From Hafnia alvei (GTDB taxonomy: Bacteria > Pseudomonadota > Gammaproteobacteria > Enterobacterales > Enterobacteriaceae): 64,000 bases of DNA. The DNA is taken from contig NZ_OZ061315.1 of NCBI RefSeq assembly GCF_964063325.1, positions 1,116,001-1,180,000 on the forward strand, read 5' to 3'. The notes under the pieces are model-generated. The model was given only the letters and a program-made list of their open reading frames with translations. It did not search any database and had not been told where the DNA came from. A program made the translations under genes and the position numbers. This document shows positions 25,409-34,210 of the stretch, piece by piece. Numbering within the stretch: the stretch's first letter is position 1; every line of letters begins with the position of its first letter.

Positions 25409-27436
25409 TCATGCTGCCACTGGGTTACTCAGGCCAGCATCGTCACTTTCTATTAATTCCCCAGCCGCGTTGTAGCGATAGCGCTGAACCCGTCCGTCAA
25501 AGCCAATTTCTTCCACCAATCGGTCCATCACGTCATAGCTAAAACGCATCTGGGCATCGTTTTCATTGGTGAGGAGGATAAGTCGGTCGGCGGCGTCATA
25601 GGCAAACTGCTGGGTGGCACCGCCGTGGGTGCGCGTGAGCAAACGGCCGTTGTCATCGTAGGTCATCACGGTTTGGCTGCCGTCGGGCTCGGTCAGCGTG
25701 ATTAAATCACCCGCGGGATTGTAGTGATACTGGGTGCGTTCACCGGCGCTATTTTCCGTGCTTATCAGGCGGCCACGGGTATCGTATGCATAACGTAAGG
25801 TGAGGCCCGCGGGGCGGCAAATCTCACGGCGCTGCCCCCAGCGGTCATAGCGGTATTCGGTGGTGTTGCCCGAGCAGTCGGTGTAGCGGGAGAGCTGGCC
25901 GCTGCGCGTCCACGTCAGGCGTTTCTCTCCGCCGCCCGCATCGGTGATGGCACAGGGCTGTGAGCTGGCGTCATCGGCATAGGCATAGCGCACGGTGCGG
26001 TTAAGGGCGTCACTTTCAGCCGTTAGACGGCCAAGCGCGTCATAGCTGCGCGTGAGGCGACGGTCATCGGGCAGTATCGTCTGGGTAAGTAAACCGTGGA
26101 TGTTGTAGGCAAGGCGGGTACGGTGGCCGTCGGGGGACACAATACTGGTGAGCTGACTGGTGGTAATGTCGTGGGTGAACGCCGTTTTTCGCCCCAGCGT
26201 ATCGGTTTGCGCCATCAACAGATAGCCCGCCACTTCGTTGTGGCTCTCGCTGCCGTCGGCGTAGGCCCGCTTCACCACCCGCTTAAGGCCTTTTTCGCCG
26301 GTGTAATAATAGGTTTCACTACGGCCCAGGCTGTCGGTCACGGTGGTGCTCTCTGCCGCGTAATCGAACTGATAATCCAGCTCGTTGGGGTTACTTTGGG
26401 TCACGGCGCGGCCTTGTGCGTCGTAGGTATAGCGGCTGACGGGACGGCCCAGATAGCGGTGGGCGGTCATGCGTCCGAGCAAATCGGGATGATAAGCAAA
26501 CTGGCGAATGGCCTGCCCGCTGCGGTCATACACGGTTTGTAGCTCACCGCGCGGGGTGTACTCGTAACGCACCAGTGGGTCGGCGGGCACATCAGGAAAG
26601 TCAGGGTCATGCACCAAAAACACCGCCGACAGGCGAACGCCGTTGTCACGCCCCCAGCCGCCGCGCTGCGTACAGACCGCATCGGCGATATGCTGATGCT
26701 CCAGCCGATAACGCCGGCCTACGCTGTCCTCGACCTCGGTGATGACGCCGGGAAATAGGTCAGTACCGGCGTAAACGTACTGTAATTCCTGCCCAAAACG
26801 GTCACGCATGCCGCGCAAAAAACGCCGCGCTGATAAGGGGGCAGGGAGTGCGGTGTGGCCTTCGTCTTCCGAAATACCGAGTACCCACCACGGGCCAAGT
26901 GCATCAGCGGTGCACAAATACAGGTGTGAATTTAACCGCCATGATTCGGGTAGGGTGTGCCAAAGCATCGCCAGCGGGTGGTTTTTGTCACGCTCCAGCA
27001 GGCCGCCGCGCACCAGCCACAGGGATTCGCTGCGGCTGAAATGGGCTTCGCCAACGGCGAGCGTGTTGAAGTGTAGGCTGCGCCCGCCGTTGTCGTTGAG
27101 GATAAGGCCGTTTTTGGTCACCAGCAGGCTGATACCGCTGGGCAACTGCCAGCCGGGGCCGAGCAAGCCCACGGGCGCTGGGGTATCGGTTTGGTAGCTG
27201 CTGTAGCTGCGGGACAGGATAAAAGGCACCGCGGCCGGTAAGGCAACGTCGGTTTCGGCGGAGAGGACTTTGGCGCCCAATAACGGGTTGACGGGTTTAC
27301 CGACCTTTTGTCCATCGGGACAGGTCGAACAGGCCACGCCGCTGGGCGCGCCAATCAACACGCCTAACGAGCCCTGAGTGATAGGGCCGCCGATTGTAGT
27401 TTCGTCTGTTTGACGCGCTGCGGGTAATCCTGCCAT
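25409..27436 (-). CDS. PAAR-Rhs protein, N-terminal half (frameshifted)
   Basis: Starts at ATG 27436 (MAGLPAARQTDETTIGGPI) after AGGGAT; an upstream in-frame start adds 10 residues. The N terminus is a PAAR-like spike domain with CSTCPDG, used for loading on a type VI VgrG spike. It is followed by the DUF6531-type entry (PVNPLLGAKVLSAETDVALP) and many YD repeats. The frame ends at 25409 with residues NPVAA that break the repeat pattern. The next frame continues the shell seamlessly, so one base was lost, or two gained, near 25410-25430. The intact protein would be near 1340 aa. Confidence 0.85.
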   Translation of the reverse strand: MAGLPAARQTDETTIGGPITQGSLGVLIGAPSGVACSTCPDGQKVGKPVNPLLGAKVLSAETDVALPAAVPFILSRSYSSYQTDTPAPVGLLGPGWQLPSGISLLVTKNGLILNDNGGRSLHFNTLAVGEAHFSRSESLWLVRGGLLERDKNHPLAMLWHTLPESWRLNSHLYLCTADALGPWWVLGISEDEGHTALPAPLSARRFLRGMRDRFGQELQYVYAGTDLFPGVITEVEDSVGRRYRLEHQHIADAVCTQRGGWGRDNGVRLSAVFLVHDPDFPDVPADPLVRYEYTPRGELQTVYDRSGQAIRQFAYHPDLLGRMTAHRYLGRPVSRYTYDAQGRAVTQSNPNELDYQFDYAAESTTVTDSLGRSETYYYTGEKGLKRVVKRAYADGSESHNEVAGYLLMAQTDTLGRKTAFTHDITTSQLTSIVSPDGHRTRLAYNIHGLLTQTILPDDRRLTRSYDALGRLTAESDALNRTVRYAYADDASSQPCAITDAGGGEKRLTWTRSGQLSRYTDCSGNTTEYRYDRWGQRREICRPAGLTLRYAYDTRGRLISTENSAGERTQYHYNPAGDLITLTEPDGSQTVMTYDDNGRLLTRTHGGATQQFAYDAADRLILLTNENDAQMRFSYDVMDRLVEEIGFDGRVQRYRYNAAGELIESDDAGLSNPVAA

Positions 27437-27554
27437 CGCACTTATCCCTGTACGTAATATGCACACCGAGTGTGCTTATCTATGCCACGGGCTGAGGGAT
27501 TGTTAAATGGCGTTTGATTTATGAATTAATTAAGGGAAATTTAAGTGTTTGCGG

Positions 27555-27577
27555 AAAAACGCCCTATGAATAGGGCG
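27555..27577 (-). terminator. Leftward terminator hairpin
   Basis: On the minus strand CGCCCTA-TTCA-TAGGGCG is followed by TTTTTCC. It lies 44 bases after the stop of the frameshifted small membrane-protein gene, and upstream of the rhs gene. Confidence 0.75.
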
Positions 27578-27620
27578 ATATTCGAGGCAGTTTAAATGGA
27601 TAGTGCAAATTTTTCCGCCC

Positions 27621-27826
27621 TCATTTGTCATCCGGCAGTGCAATCCCTCGGGTTCCCAATAAAAACAGCAGCGTCATTAGTGCTATTGCTAGCAGACCAG
27701 CTTGGCTGACGCGGGCTCGAGATCGTTGGTAAGCCTCGGTGATAACTAGGAGGTCTTATTTGGTTTATGCCACTGACTTTGGGAGGGGAAATTGGATGAG
27801 TTATCATCCGTTTTAACAAATTTCAC
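27621..27826 (-). pseudogene. Frameshifted small membrane protein gene (68 aa if repaired)
   Basis: A GTG at 27826 after AGG opens MKFVKTDDNSSNFPSQSQWH followed by KPNKTS and a TAG. One frame over, the reading continues DLLVITEAYQRSRARVSQAG, then a transmembrane helix (LLAIALMTLLFLLG) and TRGIALPDDK before TGA at 27621. The span of 206 bases is one short of 69 codons, so a single base loss near 27752-27760 explains the break. A terminator follows. The family is not recognised. A single-pass membrane topology is clear. Confidence 0.5.
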
Positions 27827-27950
27827 CGCCTATCGTTGGTTTATAGGTTTTTTTTACCAATGAAATTTTTATCTAATTGTAACTTAAAGATTAAATGAAT
27901 TTAGTCATACCTTTTACCCTAAACAAATGTGACTTAGGCTCTGAGATCGT

Positions 27951-27979
27951 TTGTGGCAAATGAAAGGTTCGGGTATACT
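27951..27979 (+). promoter_or_regulatory. pyrG promoter
   Basis: TTGTGG (27951-27956) and TATACT (27974-27979) are spaced by 17 bases, 53 bases upstream of the pyrG start. Transcription would begin near the pyrimidine-rich CTGTCCCGTC. Confidence 0.7.
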
Positions 27980-28032
27980 ACTGTCCCGTCTTGGTTCTTC
28001 CATCGTCTTTAAACCTAACTCTCAGGTTCAGC

Positions 28033-29670
28033 ATGACAACTAATTATATTTTTGTGACCGGCGGGGTTGTATCCTCTCTGGGTAAAGGCATTGCCGCAGC
28101 CTCCCTGGCGGCTATTCTTGAAGCCCGTGGCCTCAACGTAAGCATGATGAAACTGGATCCGTACATCAACGTCGATCCGGGCACGATGAGCCCTATCCAG
28201 CACGGAGAAGTTTTCGTCACCGAAGACGGCGCAGAAACCGATCTGGATTTAGGTCATTACGAGCGTTTCATCCGTACCAAAATGTCCCGCCGCAATAACT
28301 TTACCACTGGCCGCATCTATTCCGATGTGCTGCGTAAAGAGCGTCGTGGCGATTATTTGGGCGCTACCGTTCAGGTTATTCCTCATATTACTAATGCAAT
28401 CAAAGAACGCATCCTTGAAGGTGGCGAAGGTCACGATGTGGTTCTGGTTGAAATCGGCGGTACCGTCGGTGATATCGAATCCTTGCCATTCCTCGAAGCT
28501 ATTCGCCAAATGGCGGTAGAAGTGGGTCGCGAGCACACCATGTATATGCACCTGACTTTGGTGCCATATCTGGCGGCGGCTGGCGAAGTGAAAACTAAGC
28601 CTACTCAGCACTCTGTAAAAGAGCTTCTGTCTATCGGTATTCAGCCTGATGTGCTGATTTGTCGTTCAGATCGTGCTGTTCCTGCGAATGAGCGCGCAAA
28701 AATTGCGCTATTCTGTAATGTTCCTGAGAAAGCCGTTATTTCTCTGAAAGACGTTGATTCTATTTATAAAATTCCAGGTCTCTTGAAATCTCAGGGACTT
28801 GATGATTACATTTGTAAACGATTCAGCTTAAACTGTCCTGAAGCAAATCTGGCAGAATGGGAGCAGGTGATTTACGAAGAGGCTAATCCAGGTGGTGAAG
28901 TGACCATCGGTATGGTCGGTAAATACATCGAATTACCGGATGCCTATAAGTCTGTTATCGAAGCATTGAAGCACGGCGGCCTGAAAAATCGCGTTACCGT
29001 GAACATCAAGCTTATCGATTCGCAAGACGTAGAGACCAAAGGCGTTGAGTTGCTGAAAGGTCTGGATGCGATTTTGGTACCGGGCGGCTTTGGCTACCGT
29101 GGTATCGAAGGCAAGATCGCTACCGCACGCTATGCGCGTGAAAATAATATTCCATATCTGGGCATTTGCTTGGGTATGCAGGTTGCTCTGATGGAATTTG
29201 CCCGTAACGTGGCAGGCATGGCTGATGCGAACTCAACCGAGTTTGTACCAGACTGCAAATATCCAGTGGTTGCGCTGATTTCAGAATGGCGTGACGAAGA
29301 AGGCAACGTAGAAGTACGTACAGAAGAAAGCGACCTAGGTGGCACGATGCGTTTAGGTGGACAACAATGTAATCTGGCCGATGGAAGTTTGGTTCGTCAG
29401 ATGTACGGTTCACCAACCATCGTTGAGCGTCATCGCCATCGCTATGAAGTAAACAACATGCTGTTGAAACAGATTGAAGCTGCGGGTCTGCGAGTGACCG
29501 GCCGTTCTGCGGATAACAAGCTGGTGGAAATCATTGAGTTGCCAAACCACCCATGGTTTGTAGCCTCTCAGTTCCACCCTGAGTTTACTTCTACGCCGCG
29601 TGATGGACATCCGCTGTTCGCTGGTTTTGTTAAAGCGGCCGGTGAGTACCAGAAGCGTCAGGCAAAATAA
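28033..29670 (+). CDS. pyrG: CTP synthase
   Basis: The 545-aa enzyme makes CTP from UTP, ATP and glutamine. The N-terminal synthetase domain begins MTTNYIFVTGGVVSSLGKGI with the P-loop-like motif. The C-terminal class I glutamine amidotransferase domain has the nucleophile in LGICLGMQVALMEF and the His-Glu pair in SQFHPEFTSTP. The start at 28033 gives the E. coli length; the frame is open 14 codons upstream. Followed by eno as in E. coli. Confidence 0.98.
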   Translation: MTTNYIFVTGGVVSSLGKGIAAASLAAILEARGLNVSMMKLDPYINVDPGTMSPIQHGEVFVTEDGAETDLDLGHYERFIRTKMSRRNNFTTGRIYSDVLRKERRGDYLGATVQVIPHITNAIKERILEGGEGHDVVLVEIGGTVGDIESLPFLEAIRQMAVEVGREHTMYMHLTLVPYLAAAGEVKTKPTQHSVKELLSIGIQPDVLICRSDRAVPANERAKIALFCNVPEKAVISLKDVDSIYKIPGLLKSQGLDDYICKRFSLNCPEANLAEWEQVIYEEANPGGEVTIGMVGKYIELPDAYKSVIEALKHGGLKNRVTVNIKLIDSQDVETKGVELLKGLDAILVPGGFGYRGIEGKIATARYARENNIPYLGICLGMQVALMEFARNVAGMADANSTEFVPDCKYPVVALISEWRDEEGNVEVRTEESDLGGTMRLGGQQCNLADGSLVRQMYGSPTIVERHRHRYEVNNMLLKQIEAAGLRVTGRSADNKLVEIIELPNHPWFVASQFHPEFTSTPRDGHPLFAGFVKAAGEYQKRQAK

Positions 29671-29684
29671 GTGAATATACTGGT

Positions 29685-29710
29685 AGGCGCGAAGCATCGG
29701 TTTCGCGCCT
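29685..29710. terminator. Intercistronic hairpin between pyrG and eno
   Basis: AGGCGCGAA pairs perfectly with TTCGCGCCT around an 8-nt loop. There is no immediate T run, so it may attenuate or protect mRNA rather than fully terminate. Confidence 0.5.
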
Positions 29711-29753
29711 GTCGTCTGGAGTTTTTAGTTTAACTTGTATCGAGGAAAACCTA

Positions 29754-31058
29754 ATGTCCAAAATCGTTAAAGTCATTGGTCGCGAAATCATCGACTCACG
29801 CGGAAACCCAACTGTAGAAGCTGAAGTTCATCTGGAAGGCGGCTTTGTAGGTATGGCTGCTGCACCATCAGGTGCTTCAACTGGTTCCCGTGAAGCGCTG
29901 GAACTGCGTGACGGTGACAAATCCCGTTTCATGGGTAAAGGCGTACTGAAAGCCGTTGCCGCTGTAAACGGCCCAATCGCTCAGGCGGTTATGGGTAAAG
30001 ATGCGAAAGACCAGGCTAACATCGATAAGATCATGATCGATCTTGATGGTACAGAAAACAAATCCAAGTTTGGCGCTAACGCTATTCTGGCTGTTTCTCT
30101 GGCTGCTGCTAAAGCTGCTGCTGCCTCTAAAGGCCTGCCGCTGTATGCGCACATCGCTGAACTGAACGGCACTCCAGGCAAATATTCTATGCCTCTGCCT
30201 ATGATGAACATCATCAACGGTGGCGAACATGCCGACAACAACGTTGATATCCAAGAGTTCATGATCCAGCCTGTTGGCGCTAAAACTCTGAAAGAAGCGG
30301 TTCGCATCGGTTCTGAAGTGTTCCACAACCTGGCTAAAGTTCTGAAGTCTAAAGGTATGAACACTGCTGTTGGTGACGAAGGTGGCTACGCGCCTAACCT
30401 GGGTTCTAACGCAGAAGCGCTGGCTGTAATTGCTGAAGCGGTTAAAGCAGCAGGCTACGAGCTGGGTAAAGACGTTACTCTGGCTATGGACTGCGCTGCA
30501 TCTGAATTCTACAAAGACGGTAAATACGTTCTGGCTGGCGAAGGCAACAAAGCTTTCACCTCTGAAGAATTCACCCACTTCCTGGAAAACCTGACCAAAG
30601 ATTACCCAATCGTTTCTATCGAAGACGGTCTGGACGAATCTGACTGGGATGGCTTCGCATACCAGACTAAAGTACTGGGCGACAAAATCCAGCTGGTTGG
30701 TGACGATCTGTTCGTAACCAATACCAAGATCCTGAAAGAAGGCATCGAAAAAGGTATCGTTAACTCCATCCTGATTAAATTCAACCAGATCGGTTCTCTG
30801 ACCGAAACTCTGGCTGCAATCAAAATGGCTAAAGACGCTGGTTACACTGCAGTTATCTCTCACCGTTCAGGTGAAACTGAAGATGCTACCATCGCTGATC
30901 TGGCTGTTGGTACCGCTGCAGGCCAAATCAAAACCGGTTCTATGAGCCGTTCTGACCGTGTTGCTAAATACAACCAGCTGATTCGTATCGAAGAAGCTCT
31001 GGCTGCACAAGGCACCCCAGCACCATTCAACGGTCTGAAAGAAGTTAAAGGTCAGTAA
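29754..31058 (+). CDS. eno: Enolase
   Basis: The 434-aa glycolytic enzyme interconverts 2-phosphoglycerate and phosphoenolpyruvate and is also a scaffold of the RNA degradosome. Motifs include SRGNPTVEAEVHLEGG, the mobile loop GASTGSREALELRD, the metal ligands in AMDCAASEF and SIEDGLDESDW, and the signature ILIKFNQIGSLTETL with SHRSGETED. Codon use is strongly biased, as in highly expressed genes. GAGGAAAACC precedes the ATG. Confidence 0.99.
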   Translation: MSKIVKVIGREIIDSRGNPTVEAEVHLEGGFVGMAAAPSGASTGSREALELRDGDKSRFMGKGVLKAVAAVNGPIAQAVMGKDAKDQANIDKIMIDLDGTENKSKFGANAILAVSLAAAKAAAASKGLPLYAHIAELNGTPGKYSMPLPMMNIINGGEHADNNVDIQEFMIQPVGAKTLKEAVRIGSEVFHNLAKVLKSKGMNTAVGDEGGYAPNLGSNAEALAVIAEAVKAAGYELGKDVTLAMDCAASEFYKDGKYVLAGEGNKAFTSEEFTHFLENLTKDYPIVSIEDGLDESDWDGFAYQTKVLGDKIQLVGDDLFVTNTKILKEGIEKGIVNSILIKFNQIGSLTETLAAIKMAKDAGYTAVISHRSGETEDATIADLAVGTAAGQIKTGSMSRSDRVAKYNQLIRIEEALAAQGTPAPFNGLKEVKGQ

Positions 31059-31100
31059 TTCGTTACTGAGCACGTTTTTTTAATTAAAAACGGCTTCATT

Positions 31101-31130
31101 AAAAAACCCGCTCATGAGCGGGTTTTTTTT
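31101..31130 (+). terminator. Rho-independent terminator of eno
   Basis: AAAAACCCGCT-CATG-AGCGGGTTTTTTTT is a textbook GC-rich stem with a T8 tail, 43 bases after the stop. It should also work for the leftward gene at 31173. Confidence 0.95.
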
Positions 31131-31172
31131 ATTCGGTATTCTGTATTTAGAAGAAAACGACACCATAACCTA

Positions 31173-31400
31173 TCAGGTTGTTGTTTCATCTTCATACGAA
31201 CGCAGGATTTTATAAAGCTCGTCTTTCAATCTGAGCTTTTCTCGCTTCAATCCTGCAATTTGCTCATCAAACGGGGCTCCTGGCCGGCTTTCAGCCCTTC
31301 GGATCGTATGATCCAACTGGTTGTGCTCATGAAAGAGCGTGGCAAAACGGACGTCTTCTGTTTTCAGTCTTGAGATAAGATCTCGATACTCTGGGAACAT
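31173..31400 (-). CDS. YdcH-like small protein (DUF465)
   Basis: The 75-aa protein resembles E. coli YdcH (MFPEYRDLISRLKTEDVRFA start, LKREKLRLKDELYKIL end). It is predicted all-helical and able to form a coiled coil. Its function is not established. AAGGAG lies five bases before ATG 31400; the GTG two codons upstream is too close to it. In E. coli eno is followed by a different gene, so this is a synteny junction. Confidence 0.85.
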   Translation of the reverse strand: MFPEYRDLISRLKTEDVRFATLFHEHNQLDHTIRRAESRPGAPFDEQIAGLKREKLRLKDELYKILRSYEDETTT

Positions 31401-31754
31401 ATGCACTCCTTTTTGTCAAAACCTAGAAGTACTATGCCACAAAAAATCTGCTTATTTTGTAATCGATATCTCAACGTGTTCGATAAAGCGTAAAGTTATG
31501 TCTTTCTCTCCGCCGTTTCTCCTCCCTATCATGCTATCTGATTTCGTATAAAACATAGCCTTTGCGTGTGTTTATAAGATCTCCCACTGGAATACTGAAC
31601 TCCTGCAACAACAGATGCTTAATTGTGGTGCTAGATTGAATTTTTATGCTGATAATGAAATTTTATTCGCAATGGTATTGAGTTGGTATGCTTTGTTGTG
31701 TATTTTTATGCATTAAAACTGCATAAATAAAACATCTAGCGTCAGGGGAAAGAC
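31401..31754. other. Intergenic region upstream of the amino-acid ABC transporter
   Basis: 354 bases without a supported gene, increasingly AT-rich toward the transporter. AGGGGAAAG gives the ribosome site at 31744-31752. I see no defined operator. Confidence 0.4.
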
Positions 31755-32522
31755 ATGTTGAAGAAAATGGTATTAGCAGGCTGCTTTATGGCTGCCATGA
31801 TGGGGAGCACCTTCGCTGCACAACAAACTTACGTCGTGGGTTCTGGCGGCACTTATCGCCCATTTGAGTTTGAAAATAGCCAGAAGCAGCTGGAAGGTTT
31901 TGATATCGATATTATTAAAGCGGTCGCTAAGGCTGAAGGGTTTGATATCAAACTGGTTAATACGCCGTGGGAAGGCATTTTCGCCACGCTGAACTCAGGC
32001 GATCGCGACATCATTATTTCTGGTATCACCATTACCGACAAACGCCAGCAGATGGTGGACTTCTCCGCGCCATACTTCCCAGCCGAACAGTCTATCGTGG
32101 TGCCGAATGGTTCAAAAGTAGACTCGGTTAATGCGTTAAAAGGGCAGAAGGTTGGGGTGGTGAATTCAAGCACCGGCGACATTGTGGTGTCTGAGGTATT
32201 AGGCAAAAACAGTACTGATATTAAACGTTTCGATAATACGCCGCTGATGCTGCAAGAGCTGTATGAGGATGGTTTAGGCGCGGCGGTTGGTGACGTGGGC
32301 GTGGTGAAGTACTACATCAAAAATCATCCAGAGAAAGAATTCAAGCTGGTTCCCGATAGCAAATTTGAACGCCAGTATTTTGGTATCGCCGTGGCAAAAG
32401 GAAACCAAGAATTACTCGGAAAAATTAATGCCGGCCTGAAGAAAATTGTGGCTGACGGGACCTATGCCAAGATTTATACCCAATGGTTTGATACGAACGT
32501 TCCAACGCTGCCTGAAAAGTAA
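31755..32522 (+). CDS. Periplasmic polar amino-acid-binding protein (family 3)
   Basis: A 255-aa solute-binding protein with a signal peptide (MLKKMVLAGCFMAAMMGSTF, cut after AFA) and the family-3 signature GFDIDIIKAVAKAEG. The stretches PWEGIFATLNSGDRDIIISG and ITITDKRQQMVDFSAPYF are typical of Gln/His/Arg-type binders. It feeds the permease and ATPase encoded next. The substrate cannot be read from sequence; adjacency to hut genes makes histidine possible. Confidence 0.88.
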   Translation: MLKKMVLAGCFMAAMMGSTFAAQQTYVVGSGGTYRPFEFENSQKQLEGFDIDIIKAVAKAEGFDIKLVNTPWEGIFATLNSGDRDIIISGITITDKRQQMVDFSAPYFPAEQSIVVPNGSKVDSVNALKGQKVGVVNSSTGDIVVSEVLGKNSTDIKRFDNTPLMLQELYEDGLGAAVGDVGVVKYYIKNHPEKEFKLVPDSKFERQYFGIAVAKGNQELLGKINAGLKKIVADGTYAKIYTQWFDTNVPTLPEK

Positions 32523-32530
32523 ACGCTGTG

Positions 32531-32557
32531 GGTTGCGCTTATGGACTGGGCGCAACC
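32531..32557 (+). terminator. Intercistronic hairpin after the binding-protein gene
   Basis: GGTTGCGC (32531-32538) pairs with GCGCAACC (32550-32557). Such hairpins between binding-protein and permease genes usually raise the level of the first cistron by partial termination or mRNA protection. Confidence 0.5.
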
Positions 32558-32617
32558 GGTATAGCTGTTATAACTTGCTGTCATAAATAGAAAAAATGTA
32601 ATAAACAGGAAAGTTGT

Positions 32618-33382
32618 ATGACCGGATTCCGTTGGGAAATCATTCAGGAATATGCACCGCTGTTTGCTGAAGGCGCGTGGATGACCATTAAATGCACCAT
32701 TATCTGTGTAATTTTAGGCACGCTTTGGGGGTTAACCTTAGGCTTAGGAAGAATGGCTAAGGCGGAAAACGGCCCATGGCGCTTCGTGCTGCGTTATTTT
32801 GTGCAATGGCCTGTACGTGTTTACGTGAGTGCTTTCCGTGGCACACCGCTGTTTGTACAGATTATGGTGGTGCATTTTGCCCTCGTTCCTCTGCTGATAA
32901 ACCCACGCGACGGTGTTTTGGTGACGAGCGGACTGATGTCCGTGGATTTTGCCCGCATGCTGCGTTCAGACTATGGCGCGTTCCTCTCTTGTATCGTGGC
33001 GATTACGCTTAATGCTGGCGCTTATGTGTCGGAGATCTTCCGTGCAGGCATTCAATCTATCGATCACGGACAAATGGAGGCCTCACGCGCGCTTGGTATG
33101 AGCTGGGGTAAAACCATGCGCAAAGTGATTTTGCCGCAGGCGTTTCGCCGGATCCTTCCGCCGCTGGGGAATAACGCGATTGCTATCGTTAAAGATTCTT
33201 CATTGGCCTCCGCCATTGGCTTGGCCGATCTTGCGTATGCGGCGCGTACCGTATCTGGCGCATATGCGACTTATTGGGAACCCTACCTAACGATTTCAGT
33301 GATTTACTGGATGCTTACGTTCATTCTGTCGCTGCTGGTGCAACATATGGAAAAGAGGTTGAGCAAAAGTGATTCACGTTGA
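32618..33382 (+). CDS. Polar amino-acid ABC transporter permease
   Basis: A 254-aa inner-membrane protein of the HisM/GlnP family. The N terminus contains the family motif (FAEGAWMTIKCTIICVILG), about five membrane segments and the ATPase-coupling EAA loop (MEASRALGMSWGKTMRKVIL). A single permease gene implies a homodimer. The 3' end overlaps the ATPase gene by 14 bases. Confidence 0.9.
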   Translation: MTGFRWEIIQEYAPLFAEGAWMTIKCTIICVILGTLWGLTLGLGRMAKAENGPWRFVLRYFVQWPVRVYVSAFRGTPLFVQIMVVHFALVPLLINPRDGVLVTSGLMSVDFARMLRSDYGAFLSCIVAITLNAGAYVSEIFRAGIQSIDHGQMEASRALGMSWGKTMRKVILPQAFRRILPPLGNNAIAIVKDSSLASAIGLADLAYAARTVSGAYATYWEPYLTISVIYWMLTFILSLLVQHMEKRLSKSDSR

Positions 33383-34091
33383 TAATTTGCAGAAGCAATT
33401 TGGTGAAACGCACGTGCTGCGTGGGATCTCTTGCGATATCAAACCGCAGGAAGTGGTTTGCATTATTGGCCCGTCTGGATCGGGGAAAAGCACATTTTTG
33501 CGCTGCCTCAATGCCCTAGAAAAACCCGATGGCGGCGAAGTGTCGGTTAATGGTTTTGACGTTCATAACCCCAAAACTAATTTAAATAAAATGCGCGAAA
33601 GCGTTGGCATGGTGTTTCAGCGTTTTAATCTGTTCCCGCATATGAGGGTGTTAGACAATCTGATTATGGCGCCGATGTCGGTGAAAGGGATGTCGCGTGC
33701 CGATGCGCTCAAGCGCGCTGAGCTTTTGCTGGATAAGGTCGGCCTACTCGACAAAATCGATGCATGGCCTGCTAGCTTGTCTGGTGGGCAGCAACAGCGA
33801 GTGGCAATTGCACGTTCTATGGCGATGGAACCCTCGATTATTCTGTTTGATGAGCCTACCTCTGCGCTTGATCCTGAGTTAGTTGGCGAAGTGCTGGAAG
33901 TGATGAAGAAGCTGGCTCTAGAAGGAATGACGATGGTGATCGTTACTCACGAAATGGGCTTTGCCCGTGAAGTCGCCGACCGCGTGGTGTTTATCGACCA
34001 AGGCATCATTCAGGAAGAGGGCACGCCGGAGCAGATTTTCACCGCGCCACAGAATCCACGTACGGCAGCGTTTTTGAGTAAGGTTCTCTAG
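33369..34091 (+). CDS. Polar amino-acid ABC transporter ATPase
   Basis: The 240-aa ATPase has Walker A GPSGSGKSTFLR, the Q loop VFQRFNLFPHM, the signature LSGGQQQRVAIARSMAMEP, Walker B IILFDEPTSALDPE and the H loop VTHEMGFA. It is of the GlnQ/HisP subfamily. It is the last gene of a three-gene transport operon and converges with the permease gene at 34211. Confidence 0.93.
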   Translation: MIHVDNLQKQFGETHVLRGISCDIKPQEVVCIIGPSGSGKSTFLRCLNALEKPDGGEVSVNGFDVHNPKTNLNKMRESVGMVFQRFNLFPHMRVLDNLIMAPMSVKGMSRADALKRAELLLDKVGLLDKIDAWPASLSGGQQQRVAIARSMAMEPSIILFDEPTSALDPELVGEVLEVMKKLALEGMTMVIVTHEMGFAREVADRVVFIDQGIIQEEGTPEQIFTAPQNPRTAAFLSKVL

Positions 34092-34092
34092 A

Positions 34093-34203
34093 CAGACCCC
34101 ACCCTAACCCTCCCCCTGGCAGGGGAGGGAACCGTTCGGCGTAGATTGTGAGAATTCTCGATCAACTCCCCCCTGTCAAGGGGGGGGGCTGGGAGGGGGT
34201 ATT
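34093..34203. repeat. Pair of inverted REP-like palindromes (BIME-like)
   Basis: Unit one (34093-34140) has CCCCACCCTAACCCTCCCCC then GGGGAGGGAACCGTTCGGCG. Unit two (34158-34203), on the other strand, reads CCCTCCCAGCC then CTTGACAGGGGGGAG. Both resemble the single unit at 6920-6965. The pair sits between convergent genes, as REP/BIME elements often do. Confidence 0.75.
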
Positions 34204-34210
34204 CGCTGAG

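Noticed and set aside
27628..27819. 63-codon minus-strand frame upstream of pyrG
   Set aside because: The two neighbouring frames give a better explanation as one frameshifted membrane-protein gene with GTG start, transmembrane helix and terminator.
29877..30863. 328-codon open frame antisense to eno
   Set aside because: It mirrors the highly biased codons of eno (few TTA, CTA and TCA codons on the sense strand, so few antisense stops). It has no ribosome site and a sequence unlike any protein family.
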